Shown here piece by piece: positions 47,395-57,884 of a stretch of DNA of 64,000 nt; the first letter of the stretch is position 1, and every line of letters begins with the position of its first letter. Below the pieces are notes generated by a model. It had not been told where the DNA came from and searched no databases. It worked only from the letters and a program-made list of their open reading frames with translations. Origin of the DNA: Streptococcus pneumoniae (GTDB lineage Bacteria > Bacillota > Bacilli > Lactobacillales > Streptococcaceae). The stretch lies in NCBI RefSeq assembly GCF_001457635.1, contig NZ_LN831051.1, positions 1 to 64,000 of the forward strand, given 5' to 3'. The position numbers and the translations under genes are program-made.

Positions 47395-47902
47395 TTATCA
47401 CAAGAAAAGCATCTCCACGTTTCAACTTCATATGGCTCAAAAACAATCAATTGATGCTAAAACCTGTACCTAGATGTTTCGGTTCATAAAACCATGAAAC
47501 TGTAAAAGTGGATGAAATTGATAGCGATAGTCAAATCAAGAGGCATCATAACTCTAAAAAGTCACAATATATAAGTTCATCCTCGGAAAAATATCATTCT
47601 AATTGTTGAAATGGATATATAAACAGGGGTATTAACATTAAATGCTCATGAAACAACGAATACAGGTATCAAAACTATGACAAAACAAGTCCCTAAATTT
47701 ACTAAAGACACTGCTCAACTTTACACCTGTAAATGGTTGTTGTATAATAAAGTTACAAAGATGTACGACCACACTGTTGTAAATCATAGTGTTCGCGAAT
47801 ATATTACTGATAGCATTTCTACAAATACAATTGAAGAGGCTGGATAGGCTTTAAACGAAATATGTCAGTGTTTTGGCATTCCTAGCCTTAATATCATTTA
47901 AA
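47395..47902 (+). pseudogene. IS1595-family (ISXO2-like) transposase remnant
   Basis: Translation with several stops and shifts preserves the family order: HKKSISTFQLHMAQ (like KKGISALQLQRQLG), KVDEIDSDSQ (like VEVDETYIGG), LNAHETTNTGIKT, AQLYTCKWLLYN, and DHTVVNHSVREYI...TNTIE (like VNHSxGEYVxGxIHTNTIE). The TAG at 47845 interrupts the last block. No intact protein can be made. Confidence 0.65.
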
Positions 47903-48458
47903 GAATTGTATAGATAAAATTTTTTCCAATACAGACACTCGTAACAACTGCTTCATTTTTCTACCAACATATTTAGGAACAGGATAAGATACAAGAGGAT
48001 TAATCCATAAATCAGTTCTATACCAATCTAAGACAAATAAGCTAAAAAAACGATTGATAATAAGCAAATAGATTCCAAATTTTCTCTATCTGCTCATTTT
48101 AATAAACAATACTAGTGTAACTATCCTTCCAGTCAGAAACTTGTCAAATCACACCGAAAACTCTTCTAAAATTTATCTCGTTAGGCAATCAAGCAAAAAC
48201 TCGACGATAGTACAAACATTATCATACAGAATTGACTGCCTAAATTATATACTTTAGTAAGGTTTTCGGATAAGAAAAAAGGTTCATTTTACATTTCTAA
48301 ACATTCTTTTCTAAGATGAAAAACAGAATTTTTCGATTGTGATTTAAAGCAACAAGAAGATTTTCAGTATCATCCTATAGATACGAGCTAATTAAGAAAA
48401 ACTACATTTTTGAATATAAACTACAATAATATAAACTAAATTTTATAGGAGGAAGACA
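47903..48458. other. Non-coding stretch with nothing recognised
   Basis: 556 bp of AT-rich DNA with stops in all frames. I see no repeat, RNA or terminator I can name. It probably holds decayed mobile-element DNA. An AGGAGGA ribosome binding site at its end serves the gene at 48459. Confidence 0.5.
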
Positions 48459-48743
48459 ATGGATTGGTACGATTATATGATACAGGCATCCAAACAATCA
48501 CAATTCAACGCAAGCCATTGGTTTCGCTATTTGCGAAAAGTTATTTTTGAAGACTATTCTTATTTAACAAACCAAGATGTAGAAAAGTTGCTAGACTCCA
48601 AAGAACTAACCCGTTTTCAAAAAATTAGCTTGAAGTATGCCTTTCAAGAGCATACTCCAACTCATAAATATGTGATTTCATTAAATAAACCTGCTAAGTT
48701 AACCAATGTTCAAAAATTGATGGAGAAATACAAACATGGATAA
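48459..48743 (+). CDS. Hypothetical protein, upstream partner of a DUF6036-like nucleotidyltransferase
   Basis: 94 residues, basic, no membrane segment; contains ASHWFRYLRKVIFEDYSYL and a Lys-rich C-terminus. Family not recognised. Its stop overlaps the next ATG (ATGGATAA, 48736-48743), so the two were translationally coupled. The small-gene-plus-nucleotidyltransferase layout resembles type IV/VII toxin-antitoxin pairs, but which would be toxin is unknown. Confidence 0.6.
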   Translation: MDWYDYMIQASKQSQFNASHWFRYLRKVIFEDYSYLTNQDVEKLLDSKELTRFQKISLKYAFQEHTPTHKYVISLNKPAKLTNVQKLMEKYKHG

Positions 48744-49288
48744 AATGAAACCGGTCTTCCAAGCCCTAAATAAGAAATTAATTCAGGAAAATCTGACTTT
48801 AACAATTATGGTTATGTCTTAGAATATCATGGTTTACGTGCCACACAAGATGTTGATGCTTTTTATGACCAAAATCAGAAAATCAATGAAATTATTGCTC
48901 GTGTAGGAAAACAGTTTAATCTTAACATCCACGAAGAGTTATGGCTCAACAATCATGTTGCAAAGCAAATATGAACAAACAACCTCCCTTAAGTTTATGC
49001 GAATCCTTGTACTCATTTGAGAATCTGACCGTTTTAGTAGTCCCTATTGAGTATGTGTTAGGAATGAAGATGATGAGTATCAGAGAGCAGGATTTGCAAG
49101 ATATTGGTGCAATTATTAAATACAAAAACTTTCATTCACCATTCGATACCTTTAAATATTTAAAAGACATGGGATTTGATACTATTGACCTCTCTGTTCT
49201 ATTAGAAGGTTTTAGTTATGCTTATGGTATGGATTGGTTAGAAAAATTTTTTAAAGAAAATCAAGATAAACTTCGCGAATTTTATTAA
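48736..49288 (+). pseudogene. DUF6036-like nucleotidyltransferase, frameshifted twice
   Basis: Three consecutive frames join into one family-like protein: MDKMKPVFQALNKKLIQENL (48736 frame), then YVLEYHGLRATQDVDAFYD with the nucleotidyltransferase-type DVD metal motif (frame starting at 48810), then SFENLTVLVVPIEYVLGMKM through REQDLQDIGAIIKY (frame at 48941). Breaks occur near 48805 and 48970. The last piece is 115 codons long but cannot work alone because it lacks the catalytic residues. Confidence 0.7.
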
Positions 49289-49422
49289 CAGTATCAAACA
49301 AGATGATTGTCAATTAGCCAGTCGTCTTATTTTTATGATGAAATGAAATGAAATAAAATCGGAACAAATCACTTAGAGAATTCCAGTCAATTTCTAGCAC
49401 TGTTTGAGCCGTTTCAGCGGAC

Positions 49423-49530
49423 TATAGTAAAATGAAATAAGAATAGGACAAATCGATCAGGACAGTCAAATCGATTTCTAAGAATGTTTTAGAAGTAAAG
49501 GTGTACTATTCTAGTTTCAATCTATTATAT
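49423..49530 (-). repeat. RUP element
   Basis: Starts TATAGTAAAATGAAATAAGA and ends CTAGTTTCAATCTATTATAT: a near-consensus RUP, inverted relative to that at 24790. With the pflB terminator it accounts for the gene-free stretch 49289-49659. Confidence 0.9.
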
Positions 49531-49609
49531 TTCAGATTCGGTCCACTGTTCCTTCCCAAAAACATTGCATATTGCGCCGAAGGAATTGCTCATACTATCC
49601 CAAGCACAA

Positions 49610-49640
49610 AACCCTCAGTCGTTTGACCGAGGGTTCCTTT
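49610..49640. terminator. pflB terminator
   Basis: AACCCTCAGTC / GACCGAGGGTT stem (one internal mismatch) with a GTTT loop, T-runs on both sides. Confidence 0.75.
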
Positions 49641-49659
49641 TTATTATTCAAGAACTTGA

Positions 49660-51984
49660 TTAGCTCAATGCATCCAAGGCGTCATCCATTGAAAGAACTT
49701 CGTGGAAGACACGTTGTGTCAATTCAGTTTTTTGTTCTGGAGTGAGGTATTTAGTGTTTACACAGTATCCAGAGATACGTACGATAACGTCTTCGCCTGA
49801 CATGATTTTTTCGTAAACATCGTTCAAGTCCATAACGTTCAAGTTAACGTGTTGTCCACCGTTTTCGAAGTAACCATCAAGGATTGTTACCAAGTTATCA
49901 ACTTGTTCATCACGAGTCTTACCAAGAGCGCGAGGTGATACTTGTGTAGTCAATGAGATACCGTCAGCTGCATAACTAAAGTCAAGGCTAGAAAGTGAGT
50001 TCAAGTTTTGCAACCAACCACCTTTAGCTTTGTTAGATGGGTTAGCACCTGGTGAGAAGAATTCAAGTTTAGACAAGTTCACAGAACCATCTTCGTTGAG
50101 GTATACACCTTTGTGAACTGGTGAGTTACCAGTTTGTTTAGAGTAAGCAACGTTAGATGTGATTGTCAAAAGTGATACTGTAGCTTCTGCGTCTTTGTAT
50201 AGTTTGTGGCTACGTAGACGAGTTGTGTAAGCTTCGATCAACCATTCTGCCAATTCGTTTGAACGTGGGTCATCTTCACCCCAGCGTGGGTAGTCACCGA
50301 TTGTTTCGTAATCGTAGATGTAGCCATCTTCGTCACGGATTGGTTTAACTGTAGCGTATTTGATAGCTGACAATGTATCAACAGTGTTAGCAAATCCACA
50401 GATACCGAATCCCATGTTGGCACGTTGTTTAGTTGGCAAGAAGGCCATTTGAACAGCTTCGTAGTTGTACCTATCAGTCATGTAGTGGATGATGTTCAAG
50501 GCATCTACGTAAGTGTCAGTCAACCAGTCAAGAGATTTTTCAAAGTTCGCTTTAACTGATTCGAATTCAAGAACTTCGTCACGAATAGGATCGATGTCAA
50601 ATACTTTGTAGTCTTTGTGAACATCGTCGTAACCACCATTCAAACCAGTAAGAAGGGCTTTAAGAACGTTTACACGAGCACCGAAGTACTGGATGTTGTG
50701 GCGTTGTTCTTCATTTTCTGGATCAAGTGGAGACACACAGCATGAGATACAGCTCATTTCACCATATCCGTCTTTAGCCATTGTTGTTACACCTTCGTAT
50801 TGGATAGAAGAGTGTTTGTGGCTCATGTGCATACAGTAGCGACGGAAGTTGTATGGCAATTTGTCAGTCCAAAGAACTGTCAAGTTTGGTTCTGGTGAGT
50901 TACCGATGTTGTCAAGAGTGTTCAAGAAACGGTAGTCCATCTTAGTAACACGGTGACGACCGTCGTTACCCATACCAGCCATAGAAGTTGTGATAAAGGT
51001 TGGGTCACCTGAGTACAATTGGTCATAAGCTTTTGTACGAGCAAATTTAACTGTACGAAGTTTCATAACGAAATCATCAACGAATTCTTGGATTTCTGAT
51101 TCAGTAAATGTACCACGAGCAAGGTCACGTTCTGCAAAGATGTCCAATACGATTGGTACACGACCTAGAGATGTAGCAGCACCGTTAATCACACGGCAGA
51201 CAGCCATGAAAGCAATGTTAACCCATTGGATTGCTTCTTTCACGTTCATCGCTGGTTTGCGAACATCAACCCCGTAAAGGTCACCCAGGCGAACAACTTG
51301 TTGCAATGCTTGGTATTGAAGGTTTACTTCTTCACGAAGACGGATTGTTTCTTCATCGATTTCTTTGATTGCATTCCAGTCGTTTACTTTTTCTTGCATC
51401 AAGTAGTCTGCACCGTAAAGAGCAAGACGTGCGTAAACACCGATGATACGTCCGCGTGAGTATGCATCTGGAAGACCAGTTACAGTGTGTGCATGACGAG
51501 CGCGACGAATATTTGAAGTGTAGGCACGGAAAATACCGTCGTTAACTGTTGTTACATATTTAGTGAAGATTTCGTGAACAGCTGGGTCTGGTTCGTATCC
51601 ATTTTCTTTTAAAGTAGTTTCAGCCATACGGATACCACCTTTTGGCATGAAGTTCAATTTGAAGAGTTCATCATTTTGGATACCAAAGATAACTTCATTT
51701 TCTTTGTCGATAAATCCAGCAGGGATATCAGCGATAGATGTTGGACGAGTGTCCATTGGGAAACGAGTTTCTTCGTAGTGTGCTTTAGTTTCTTCTACAA
51801 TTTTCTTGATGTGAAGTGAACGCTCTGTTGGTCCTGCAAGGAAGCTTTCGTCTCCATCATAAGGTGTGTAGTTAGCTTGTACAAAGCGTGATACACTTGC
51901 TTTTTCTTTCCAATCTACGCCTTTGAAGCCTTCCCAAGCTTTGTCAAAAATATCTTGTGCTTCAACAACCGTCTTAACAACCAT
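49660..51984 (-). CDS. pflB: formate acetyltransferase (pyruvate formate-lyase)
   Basis: 774 residues. Converts pyruvate and CoA to acetyl-CoA and formate in mixed-acid fermentation. Active-site Cys pair in [13 protein letters not shown] (about 415-428) and the glycyl radical in [14 protein letters not shown] (about residue 741) are both present. The radical is introduced by a separate activating enzyme not in this window. Monocistronic, with a palindrome in the leader. Confidence 0.97.
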   Translation of the reverse strand: MVVKTVVEAQDIFDKAWEGFKGVDWKEKASVSRFVQANYTPYDGDESFLAGPTERSLHIKKIVEETKAHYEETRFPMDTRPTSIADIPAGFIDKENEVIFGIQNDELFKLNFMPKGGIRMAETTLKENGYEPDPAVHEIFTKYVTTVNDGIFRAYTSNIRRARHAHTVTGLPDAYSRGRIIGVYARLALYGADYLMQEKVNDWNAIKEIDEETIRLREEVNLQYQALQQVVRLGDLYGVDVRKPAMNVKEAIQWVNIAFMAVCRVINGAATSLGRVPIVLDIFAERDLARGTFTESEIQEFVDDFVMKLRTVKFARTKAYDQLYSGDPTFITTSMAGMGNDGRHRVTKMDYRFLNTLDNIGNSPEPNLTVLWTDKLPYNFRRYCMHMSHKHSSIQYEGVTTMAKDGYGEMSCISCCVSPLDPENEEQRHNIQYFGARVNVLKALLTGLNGGYDDVHKDYKVFDIDPIRDEVLEFESVKANFEKSLDWLTDTYVDALNIIHYMTDRYNYEAVQMAFLPTKQRANMGFGICGFANTVDTLSAIKYATVKPIRDEDGYIYDYETIGDYPRWGEDDPRSNELAEWLIEAYTTRLRSHKLYKDAEATVSLLTITSNVAYSKQTGNSPVHKGVYLNEDGSVNLSKLEFFSPGANPSNKAKGGWLQNLNSLSSLDFSYAADGISLTTQVSPRALGKTRDEQVDNLVTILDGYFENGGQHVNLNVMDLNDVYEKIMSGEDVIVRISGYCVNTKYLTPEQKTELTQRVFHEVLSMDDALDALS

Positions 51985-52005
51985 ATTAATGTCCTCTTTT
52001 TTCTA

Positions 52006-52023
52006 GTAACAGTCATCTGTTAC
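52006..52023. promoter_or_regulatory. 18-bp palindrome in the pflB leader
   Basis: GTAACAG-TCAT-CTGTTAC, perfect 7-bp arms, 22 bases before the pflB ATG. It could be an operator or an mRNA hairpin affecting the ribosome binding site. A TATACT -10 lies just upstream on the minus strand near 52038. Confidence 0.5.
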
Positions 52024-52205
52024 ATTCATAAGACAAGTATACCATAAAGTAATCGATTTCAACAAGTGCAAAATCCCTATTTTTACACTTTCTTTTCTAA
52101 AACAGTCTATATTTTATTTCAAACTGTATTATATTTTTGAAAAAAAATAAAGTCCTTTTTTCTTTTTTTCAGAAAAAAGGGTATAATAAAAGAAAATAAG
52201 CAGTA

Positions 52206-52365
52206 ACACTCAATGGAAATCGAAAAGCAAACTAGGAAGCTAGCCGCAGGCTGCTCAAAGCACTGCTTTGAGGTTGTAAATAGAACTGACGAAGTCAGCT
52301 CAAAATACTGTTTTGAGGTTGCAGATGGAAGCTGACGTGGTTTGAAGAGATTTTCGAAGAGTATA
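52206..52365 (-). repeat. BOX element upstream of dinB
   Basis: ACACTCAATGGAAATCGAAA ... AGCTGACGTGGTTTGAAGAG ... TTCGAAGAGTATAA. A slightly diverged BOX of 160 bp containing one boxB-like unit. It ends 14 bases before the dinB start, so the dinB transcript either starts within it or passes through it. Confidence 0.85.
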
Positions 52366-52379
52366 AAAAGGTGCTAGGC

Positions 52380-53441
52380 ATGTTGATTTTTCCTTTGTTA
52401 AATGATTTGTCAAGAAAAATCATCCATATTGACATGGATGCCTTTTTTGCTGCGGTGGAAATCAAGGATAATCCTAAACTCAGAGGAAAACCTGTCATTA
52501 TTGGAAGCGACCCTCGGCAAACAGGTGGACGGGGAGTCGTTTCTACCTGTAGCTATGAGGCTCGAGCTTTTGGTGTCCATTCTGCCATGAGTTCCAAGGA
52601 AGCTTATGAACGTTGTCCCCAGGCCGTCTTTATCTCAGGAAATTATGAGAAATACAAAGCTGTGGGACTCCAGATTCGAGCTATTTTTAAGCGCTATACA
52701 GATTTGATTGAACCCATGAGCATTGACGAAGCCTATTTGGATGTGACAGAAAATAAACTCGGTATCAAGTCAGCGGTCAAAATTGCTCGCCTCATTCAAA
52801 AAGATATCTGGCAAGAACTCCATCTAACTGCTTCTGCCGGTATTTCCTACAACAAGTTCTTAGCTAAAATGGCGAGTGATTATCAAAAACCTCATGGTTT
52901 GACAGTGATTCTACCTGAACAGGCTGAGAATTTTCTCAAACAAATGGATATTTCCAAATTTCATGGAGTAGGAAAAAAGACAGTAGAACGTCTTCATCAA
53001 ATGGGCGTTTTTACTGGTGCTGATTTACTTGAAGTTCCTGAGGTGACCCTAATAGACCGTTTTGGTAGACTAGGCTATGATCTGTATCGAAAGGCTCGTG
53101 GCATTCACAACTCTCCAGTCAAATCCAATCGCATCCGTAAATCAATCGGCAAGGAGAAAACCTACGGGAAGATTCTCCGTGCTGAGGAAGATATCAAAAA
53201 AGAGCTGACTCTTCTATCAGAAAAAGTCGCTCTCAATCTACATCAACAAGAAAAAGCTGGAAAAATTGTCATTTTGAAAATCCGCTACGAGGACTTTTCA
53301 ACTCTTACCAAACGAAAAAGTCTTGCTCAAAAAACACAAGATGCTAGTCAGATAAGCCAAATAGCCCTGCAACTCTATGAAGAATTAAGCGAGAAAGAAA
53401 GAGGTGTCCGCCTATTGGGGATTACCCTGACTGGATTTTAA
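52380..53441 (+). CDS. dinB: DNA polymerase IV
   Basis: 353 residues from the ATG at 52380, preferred over the GTG at 52371 because AAAGGTG precedes it at a usable distance. Y-family polymerase for translesion synthesis. Catalytic residues are visible in [13 protein letters not shown] (Asp residues near 18-20) and [10 protein letters not shown] (about 112), then the helix-hairpin-helix thumb ([16 protein letters not shown]) and little finger domain. Flanked on both sides by BOX elements. Confidence 0.95.
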   Translation: MLIFPLLNDLSRKIIHIDMDAFFAAVEIKDNPKLRGKPVIIGSDPRQTGGRGVVSTCSYEARAFGVHSAMSSKEAYERCPQAVFISGNYEKYKAVGLQIRAIFKRYTDLIEPMSIDEAYLDVTENKLGIKSAVKIARLIQKDIWQELHLTASAGISYNKFLAKMASDYQKPHGLTVILPEQAENFLKQMDISKFHGVGKKTVERLHQMGVFTGADLLEVPEVTLIDRFGRLGYDLYRKARGIHNSPVKSNRIRKSIGKEKTYGKILRAEEDIKKELTLLSEKVALNLHQQEKAGKIVILKIRYEDFSTLTKRKSLAQKTQDASQISQIALQLYEELSEKERGVRLLGITLTGF

Positions 53442-53442
53442 A

Positions 53443-53554
53443 GCTCAATGAAAATCAAAGAGCAAACTAGGAAGCTAGCCGCAGGCTGCTCAAAACACTG
53501 TTTTGAGGTTGCAGATAAAGCTGACGCGGTTTGAAGAGATTTTCTAAGAGTATA
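53443..53554 (-). repeat. BOX element downstream of dinB (no boxB)
   Basis: Begins AGCTCAATGAAAATCAAAGA 2 bases after the dinB stop and ends TTCTAAGAGTATA: a 112-bp A-C BOX lacking boxB. Confidence 0.85.
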
Positions 53555-53555
53555 A

Positions 53556-53583
53556 AACCTTGAAGAGTTGCCCCTTCAAGGTT
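53556..53583. terminator. Terminator between dinB and uppP
   Basis: AACCTTGAAG / CTTCAAGGTT stem with an AGTTGCCC loop, flanked by A- and T-runs, shared by two convergent genes. Confidence 0.8.
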
Positions 53584-53587
53584 TTTC

Positions 53588-54433
53588 TTATACAAATAAA
53601 CGGACAAAACTGTAAAGTAGCAAAACACTACCAAGCACGATACGGTATTTACCAAAAAGGGTGAAGTCGTGTTTTTTCACATAGCTGGTCAAGAAGCGAA
53701 TAGCCACCATGCTGACCGCAAAAGCTACTCCCATCGCGACCAAGAGCAAAAACAATTGCCCAAAGCTCAAGAGTTCTCCGGCTTTCACAAATTTGAAAAT
53801 CTTTAAGGCACTAGCTCCAAACATAACGGGAATCCCAAGATAGAAGGTAAATTCTGTCACAACTGAACGACTGGTTCCATTTAACAAACCACCGACAATC
53901 GTTGCACCTGAACGGCTAGTCCCTGGTAAAAGAGCAAGAACTTGGAAGAGTCCGATATAGAAAGCGGTCGTATAAGGAAGCTTGTCCAACTCTGTTACAC
54001 TTGGCTCGATAGCACGCGCTTTATTGCGCTTTTCCAAATAGATGAAGGCAACCCCGTAGATAATCAACATGAGAGCAACTGAAACCATGTTATGGAAGTG
54101 GGTATCAAACCAATCATCAAATTTAAAGACACCAAGTAAAGGCAAAGTGGCAATCAAGACCTTCAACCATAGTCTCCAAGTCTTACGAACTTCCTGTTTG
54201 TCCTTAGTCGGTTTAAAAGGATTGAGCTTGTTAAAATAAATCACCATAACTGCTAAAATAGCACCAAGCTGAATCACGACATTAAACATGGACATAAAGG
54301 CTTCATTTTGATTTTGGTATTGGATAAACTCCTCTGCTAAAATCAAGTGACCTGTACTGGAAATCGGCAACCATTCCGTAATTCCTTCAACAATCCCGAA
54401 GAAGATAGATTTTAAAATTTCAATAAGATACAT
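53588..54433 (-). CDS. uppP: undecaprenyl-diphosphatase
   Basis: 281 residues, about eight membrane helices. Family motifs: [20 protein letters not shown] (about 13-32) with the catalytic Glu and Ser, and [16 protein letters not shown] (about 168-183). It recycles the undecaprenyl carrier for peptidoglycan, teichoic acid and capsule synthesis; overproduction gives bacitracin resistance in other species (bacA). Confidence 0.95.
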
Positions 54434-54688
54434 ATATTTCTCCTTATATTATATTTAACGCAGTTAGCTACTGCCAAAGCCCAAGTGGTATACTTGGAAT
54501 AAGCCACTGTGGATTAGTTCATTTCCTCCAATCGCTTGACGATTTCCGAAAGGGTCTAACAACAGCTTTTTGTTTCAATTGGTAATGAGTTTGATAACGC
54601 ATAGACGTTTTATCTCGTCTAAGGTAACAAGGCAAAAAGTTCGTGGATAACCAAGTAGACTTGAAATACTATATCTGGAGGTACTCCC
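54434..54688. other. Region between uppP and the IS110 remnant
   Basis: 255 bp with no ORF. It contains what is probably the non-coding left end of the IS110 element, which lacks inverted repeats in this family. An IS-side GGAGG ribosome binding site lies at 54678-54682. Confidence 0.4.
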
Positions 54689-55659
54689 ATGCTTTATGTG
54701 GGCATTGATGTCGCTAAAAATAAACACGATGTTACAGCCTTGAATGTTCGAGGAAAACTGTTCTTAAACCACTCACTTTTTCAAATAATAAAGCTGGTTT
54801 TGAACTCTTAGATCTGTCTTTTCGACAGCTCAACCAAGACTGTCTCATCGCTCTTAAACTTCTTTCTGACCCCAATCGTGAACAATTTCAACACGATAAT
54901 CGGCAAGTAGAACTAAAAATACTGGCTAGACATATTCATCGTCTCAAGAAAAAACAGTCTGATTGGAAAGTACAATACACTCGTTGTCTTGATATCATCT
55001 TTCCTGAGTTGGATAAAATCGTTGGAAAGCATTCAGAATATACCTACCAACTCTTGACACGCTACCCTAATCCTCAGAAAAGGCTTGAGGCAAGATTTGA
55101 TAAGCTGATAGAAATTAAGCGATTGACCGCTTCTAAAATTCAGGATATCCTCTCAGTCGCACCTCGTTCTATCGGAACAACATCTCCTGCTCGTGAATTC
55201 GAAATCATCGAAATCATCAAACATTACAAGAGGCTCATTGACAAGGCGGAAACATGTGTCAATGACTTGATGGCTGAGTTCAACTCGGTCATCACGACGG
55301 TTACTGGGATTGGGGGTCGTTTAGGGGCGGTCATTTTAGCCGAGATTCGAAATATTCATGCCTTTGATAATCCTGCTCAATTACAAGCTTTCGCTGGACT
55401 GGATTCTTCTATTTATCAGTCAGGTCAGATTGATTTAGCTGGAAGAATGATCAAACGGGGTTCCCCTCATCTGCGGTGGGCACTCATACAAGCTGCCAAA
55501 GCATGCGCTCGCTTTTCACCTGCTTTTAAGGCCTATCTTAAGACTAAGTTAGAATAAGGAAAACATTACAATGTAGCCATCATCCACCTTGCAAAAAAAC
55601 TTATCCGAACCCTGTTTTATATCCTAAAAAAGAGCTGCCATTTGACGAACAAAAAGTGA
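54689..55659 (+). pseudogene. IS110-family transposase remnant
   Basis: The start MLYVGIDVAKNKHD is the first part of the DEDD catalytic domain. A frameshift near 54760-54790 then moves into the frame of 55009-55557. The middle jumps from NQDCLI straight to ALKLLSDPNREQ, so a DEDD core segment is deleted. The C-terminal Transposase_20 domain with VTGIGGRLGAVILAEI and FAGLDSSIYQSG follows. A TAA at 55555 interrupts the last 33 codons (GKHYNVAIIHLAKKL), which end at TGA 55657-55659. Confidence 0.75.
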
Positions 55660-55857
55660 TGTAATTTCTGAAATTAACACAGGATTACCTTTGAAAAAAT
55701 GGACTTTTTCAAGGGCTTTTTGCCGTGCTCTAAAATCATCGCCAAATCATCAAATTGAAATAAGAAATAGTTTAGATAAAACTATTGACTTTTCTTATAG
55801 TTTGTCTTTCTTCTATCTTCCATTATATCATACTTTTTCAGTCTATGGTAGCTCTCT

Positions 55858-57750
55858 TTAAAAGGCTCCGATACTGCCGCCACCTCCGCCTCCAGAGAAG
55901 CCACCGCCAGAACTTCCACTTCCAGAAGATACGGAGTAGGTACTTGCTGTATTTGCGACACTAGCATAATGGCTCATTTGCGCGCTTGAATGATAAAACA
56001 TACTGTGCCAGCCATAAGCTACATAGAGATTGATATCTGGATTTTCAACTTGAATCTGATGAACCTTCATCAAATGACTAACCTTGTCCGCATAGCCAAA
56101 TAAGGTTGCATAGACCAAGAGACGATTCCAAACAACAATACTTTCCAATTCAGCCTTATCCAGTCGTGCAATCTCACGTAACATATTTTCAAAACTGGTC
56201 CAGAGATAGTAGACCTCAGCTCCCGCTTCATTTAGAACACCATCACGATTATCTAGTCGAAGCTTCCAATAATAGAAAACAGACAAAACTAACCCTAGAA
56301 AACCAAGTATTGGCAAAGGGAGGTAAAGATAGCCATGAACGTCTAAACTGTACAAGAACAAACCAAATCCGATAAATAGGGGCAAGATAGTCAAGACACC
56401 CATACCCACTTGCAAAGCCTTTTCCAAACCAGTTAAAGGACGATAGTAATCTGGGAGCCCCCAGAAGGAAACTCGTTTTCTCACTCCTTCTTGCATCTGG
56501 TTCAATACCTCTTCAAAAGAAGATTTGAGTTGAAGCCCTCTTGCTTGAATCCGTTTTTCATCAGAAACTTTGGCTCTACGATAAAGACTATCAGATACCT
56601 TGTAATCCGCAAACAAATTGGAAAGAGTTTCTTCTTTTTTACCTGAAAAAGCTAGATTTAGGCAGTCTTTCTCAAAGCTTGACAAACCATCTTCTTTTAC
56701 TAGCCTCAAACCAACTGCATCTCCTTCTGAAATGATAGAGACATTCCCACGGTCTATCACATCTAGCAAGGTAGCTTGAATAAGTTGATCAAAGGTGAAT
56801 TTTCCAGCTCCCTTGACCAAGGGACTCACTTCCTCCAAGGAGGTCGAGTAGACTGCTTCTGATAAAACCATAGGCTCTAATTCCATTGGGGGTTCATAGA
56901 GACGATGATTTTTAGCATATTTGATTGAAGGAGCGGTCTTTCTTCTATAGATAAAATAGAAACAGATGCTCAATAACAAGGAGATGGAAAGGATCGAAGG
57001 GAAGATCCAAGTAAGTAGTTGTTTACTTTGATCTTTTTCTTTAACGATCGAATCCTCTATCTTATTAAACTCTTCTAAACGATTCCCTTTCAAGCCCTGA
57101 TCCCTAGCGCTAGCAAAATCAGTTCGCGGCCAGTAGGCATGCAATTCAACTCCACGCTTAGCCGGAAGATTGTCTAAACGAATAGTATAATCAAGGTTAC
57201 TCTTTTCAACCGTTCTCTCTCTAAAAAGTTTCCCTGTATGGAAAAAGAGTTTCTCAGCCCCCTTGTCTCCCCTTACATGAAATTCAAACTTTTCAATAGA
57301 CTCTGAACTATCTGTCAGAGGTTGCCAATTTAATTCAGCGATATCATCATAAAGGAAAAGTAAATTTTTTAAGTTCCAGACGAGGTCAACTTCAACTATG
57401 TCGCCCTCCTGACCTGGATTATAGACTCTCACAGTATAACCATCCGCTTCTTCTGTTACTTCGCTAGTCACATCTGCTAGTTCTGCACCGTTTTTCGCGG
57501 CCTGAATCTTTGGATGAGGGTCAATGTCAAACCCGCTAGGCATCTTACCAGCACGTCCAAGTCCCACGATTTGGCCCTTAAAGTCCTCCTCAAACTGGTA
57601 AACTATCTTCTGTCTAAACTCTGCCGTATTGTCTGCATGAATATACAAATCCCCTTGATAAGAGTTTATCTTGAAATCAATGGCAAAAACAGAGAGTGGA
57701 AGAAGGCAAAACAAGCCTAACACCAGTAAGAAAAAAGTTTTTTTCATCAA
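55858..57750 (-). CDS. DUF2207 domain membrane protein
   Basis: 630 residues. Signal peptide (about 1-23, LLVLGLFCLLPLSVFA), a large extracellular domain beginning DFKINSYQGDLYIHADN (DUF2207), one membrane helix (about 250-268), a cytoplasmic stretch, two more helices (about 440-490), and a Gly/Ser-rich C-terminus (SGSGSSGGGFSGGGGGGS). Function unknown; the glycine-rich end with Phe resembles other Firmicutes DUF2207 proteins. Single gene, divergent from the glutamine transporter. Confidence 0.8.
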   Translation of the reverse strand: MMKKTFFLLVLGLFCLLPLSVFAIDFKINSYQGDLYIHADNTAEFRQKIVYQFEEDFKGQIVGLGRAGKMPSGFDIDPHPKIQAAKNGAELADVTSEVTEEADGYTVRVYNPGQEGDIVEVDLVWNLKNLLFLYDDIAELNWQPLTDSSESIEKFEFHVRGDKGAEKLFFHTGKLFRERTVEKSNLDYTIRLDNLPAKRGVELHAYWPRTDFASARDQGLKGNRLEEFNKIEDSIVKEKDQSKQLLTWIFPSILSISLLLSICFYFIYRRKTAPSIKYAKNHRLYEPPMELEPMVLSEAVYSTSLEEVSPLVKGAGKFTFDQLIQATLLDVIDRGNVSIISEGDAVGLRLVKEDGLSSFEKDCLNLAFSGKKEETLSNLFADYKVSDSLYRRAKVSDEKRIQARGLQLKSSFEEVLNQMQEGVRKRVSFWGLPDYYRPLTGLEKALQVGMGVLTILPLFIGFGLFLYSLDVHGYLYLPLPILGFLGLVLSVFYYWKLRLDNRDGVLNEAGAEVYYLWTSFENMLREIARLDKAELESIVVWNRLLVYATLFGYADKVSHLMKVHQIQVENPDINLYVAYGWHSMFYHSSAQMSHYASVANTASTYSVSSGSGSSGGGFSGGGGGGSIGAF

Positions 57751-57884
57751 CTAAGCCCCCTTTTTATCTTTCTTATCATTATAGCATTTTTTCGTAAGTA
57801 AAGGCTTACTTATGTTGAAAAATTACGCATTTTTCGATAAAATAGGAGACAGTTATTTTTTAATAGATCAGAATAGGAGAAATC

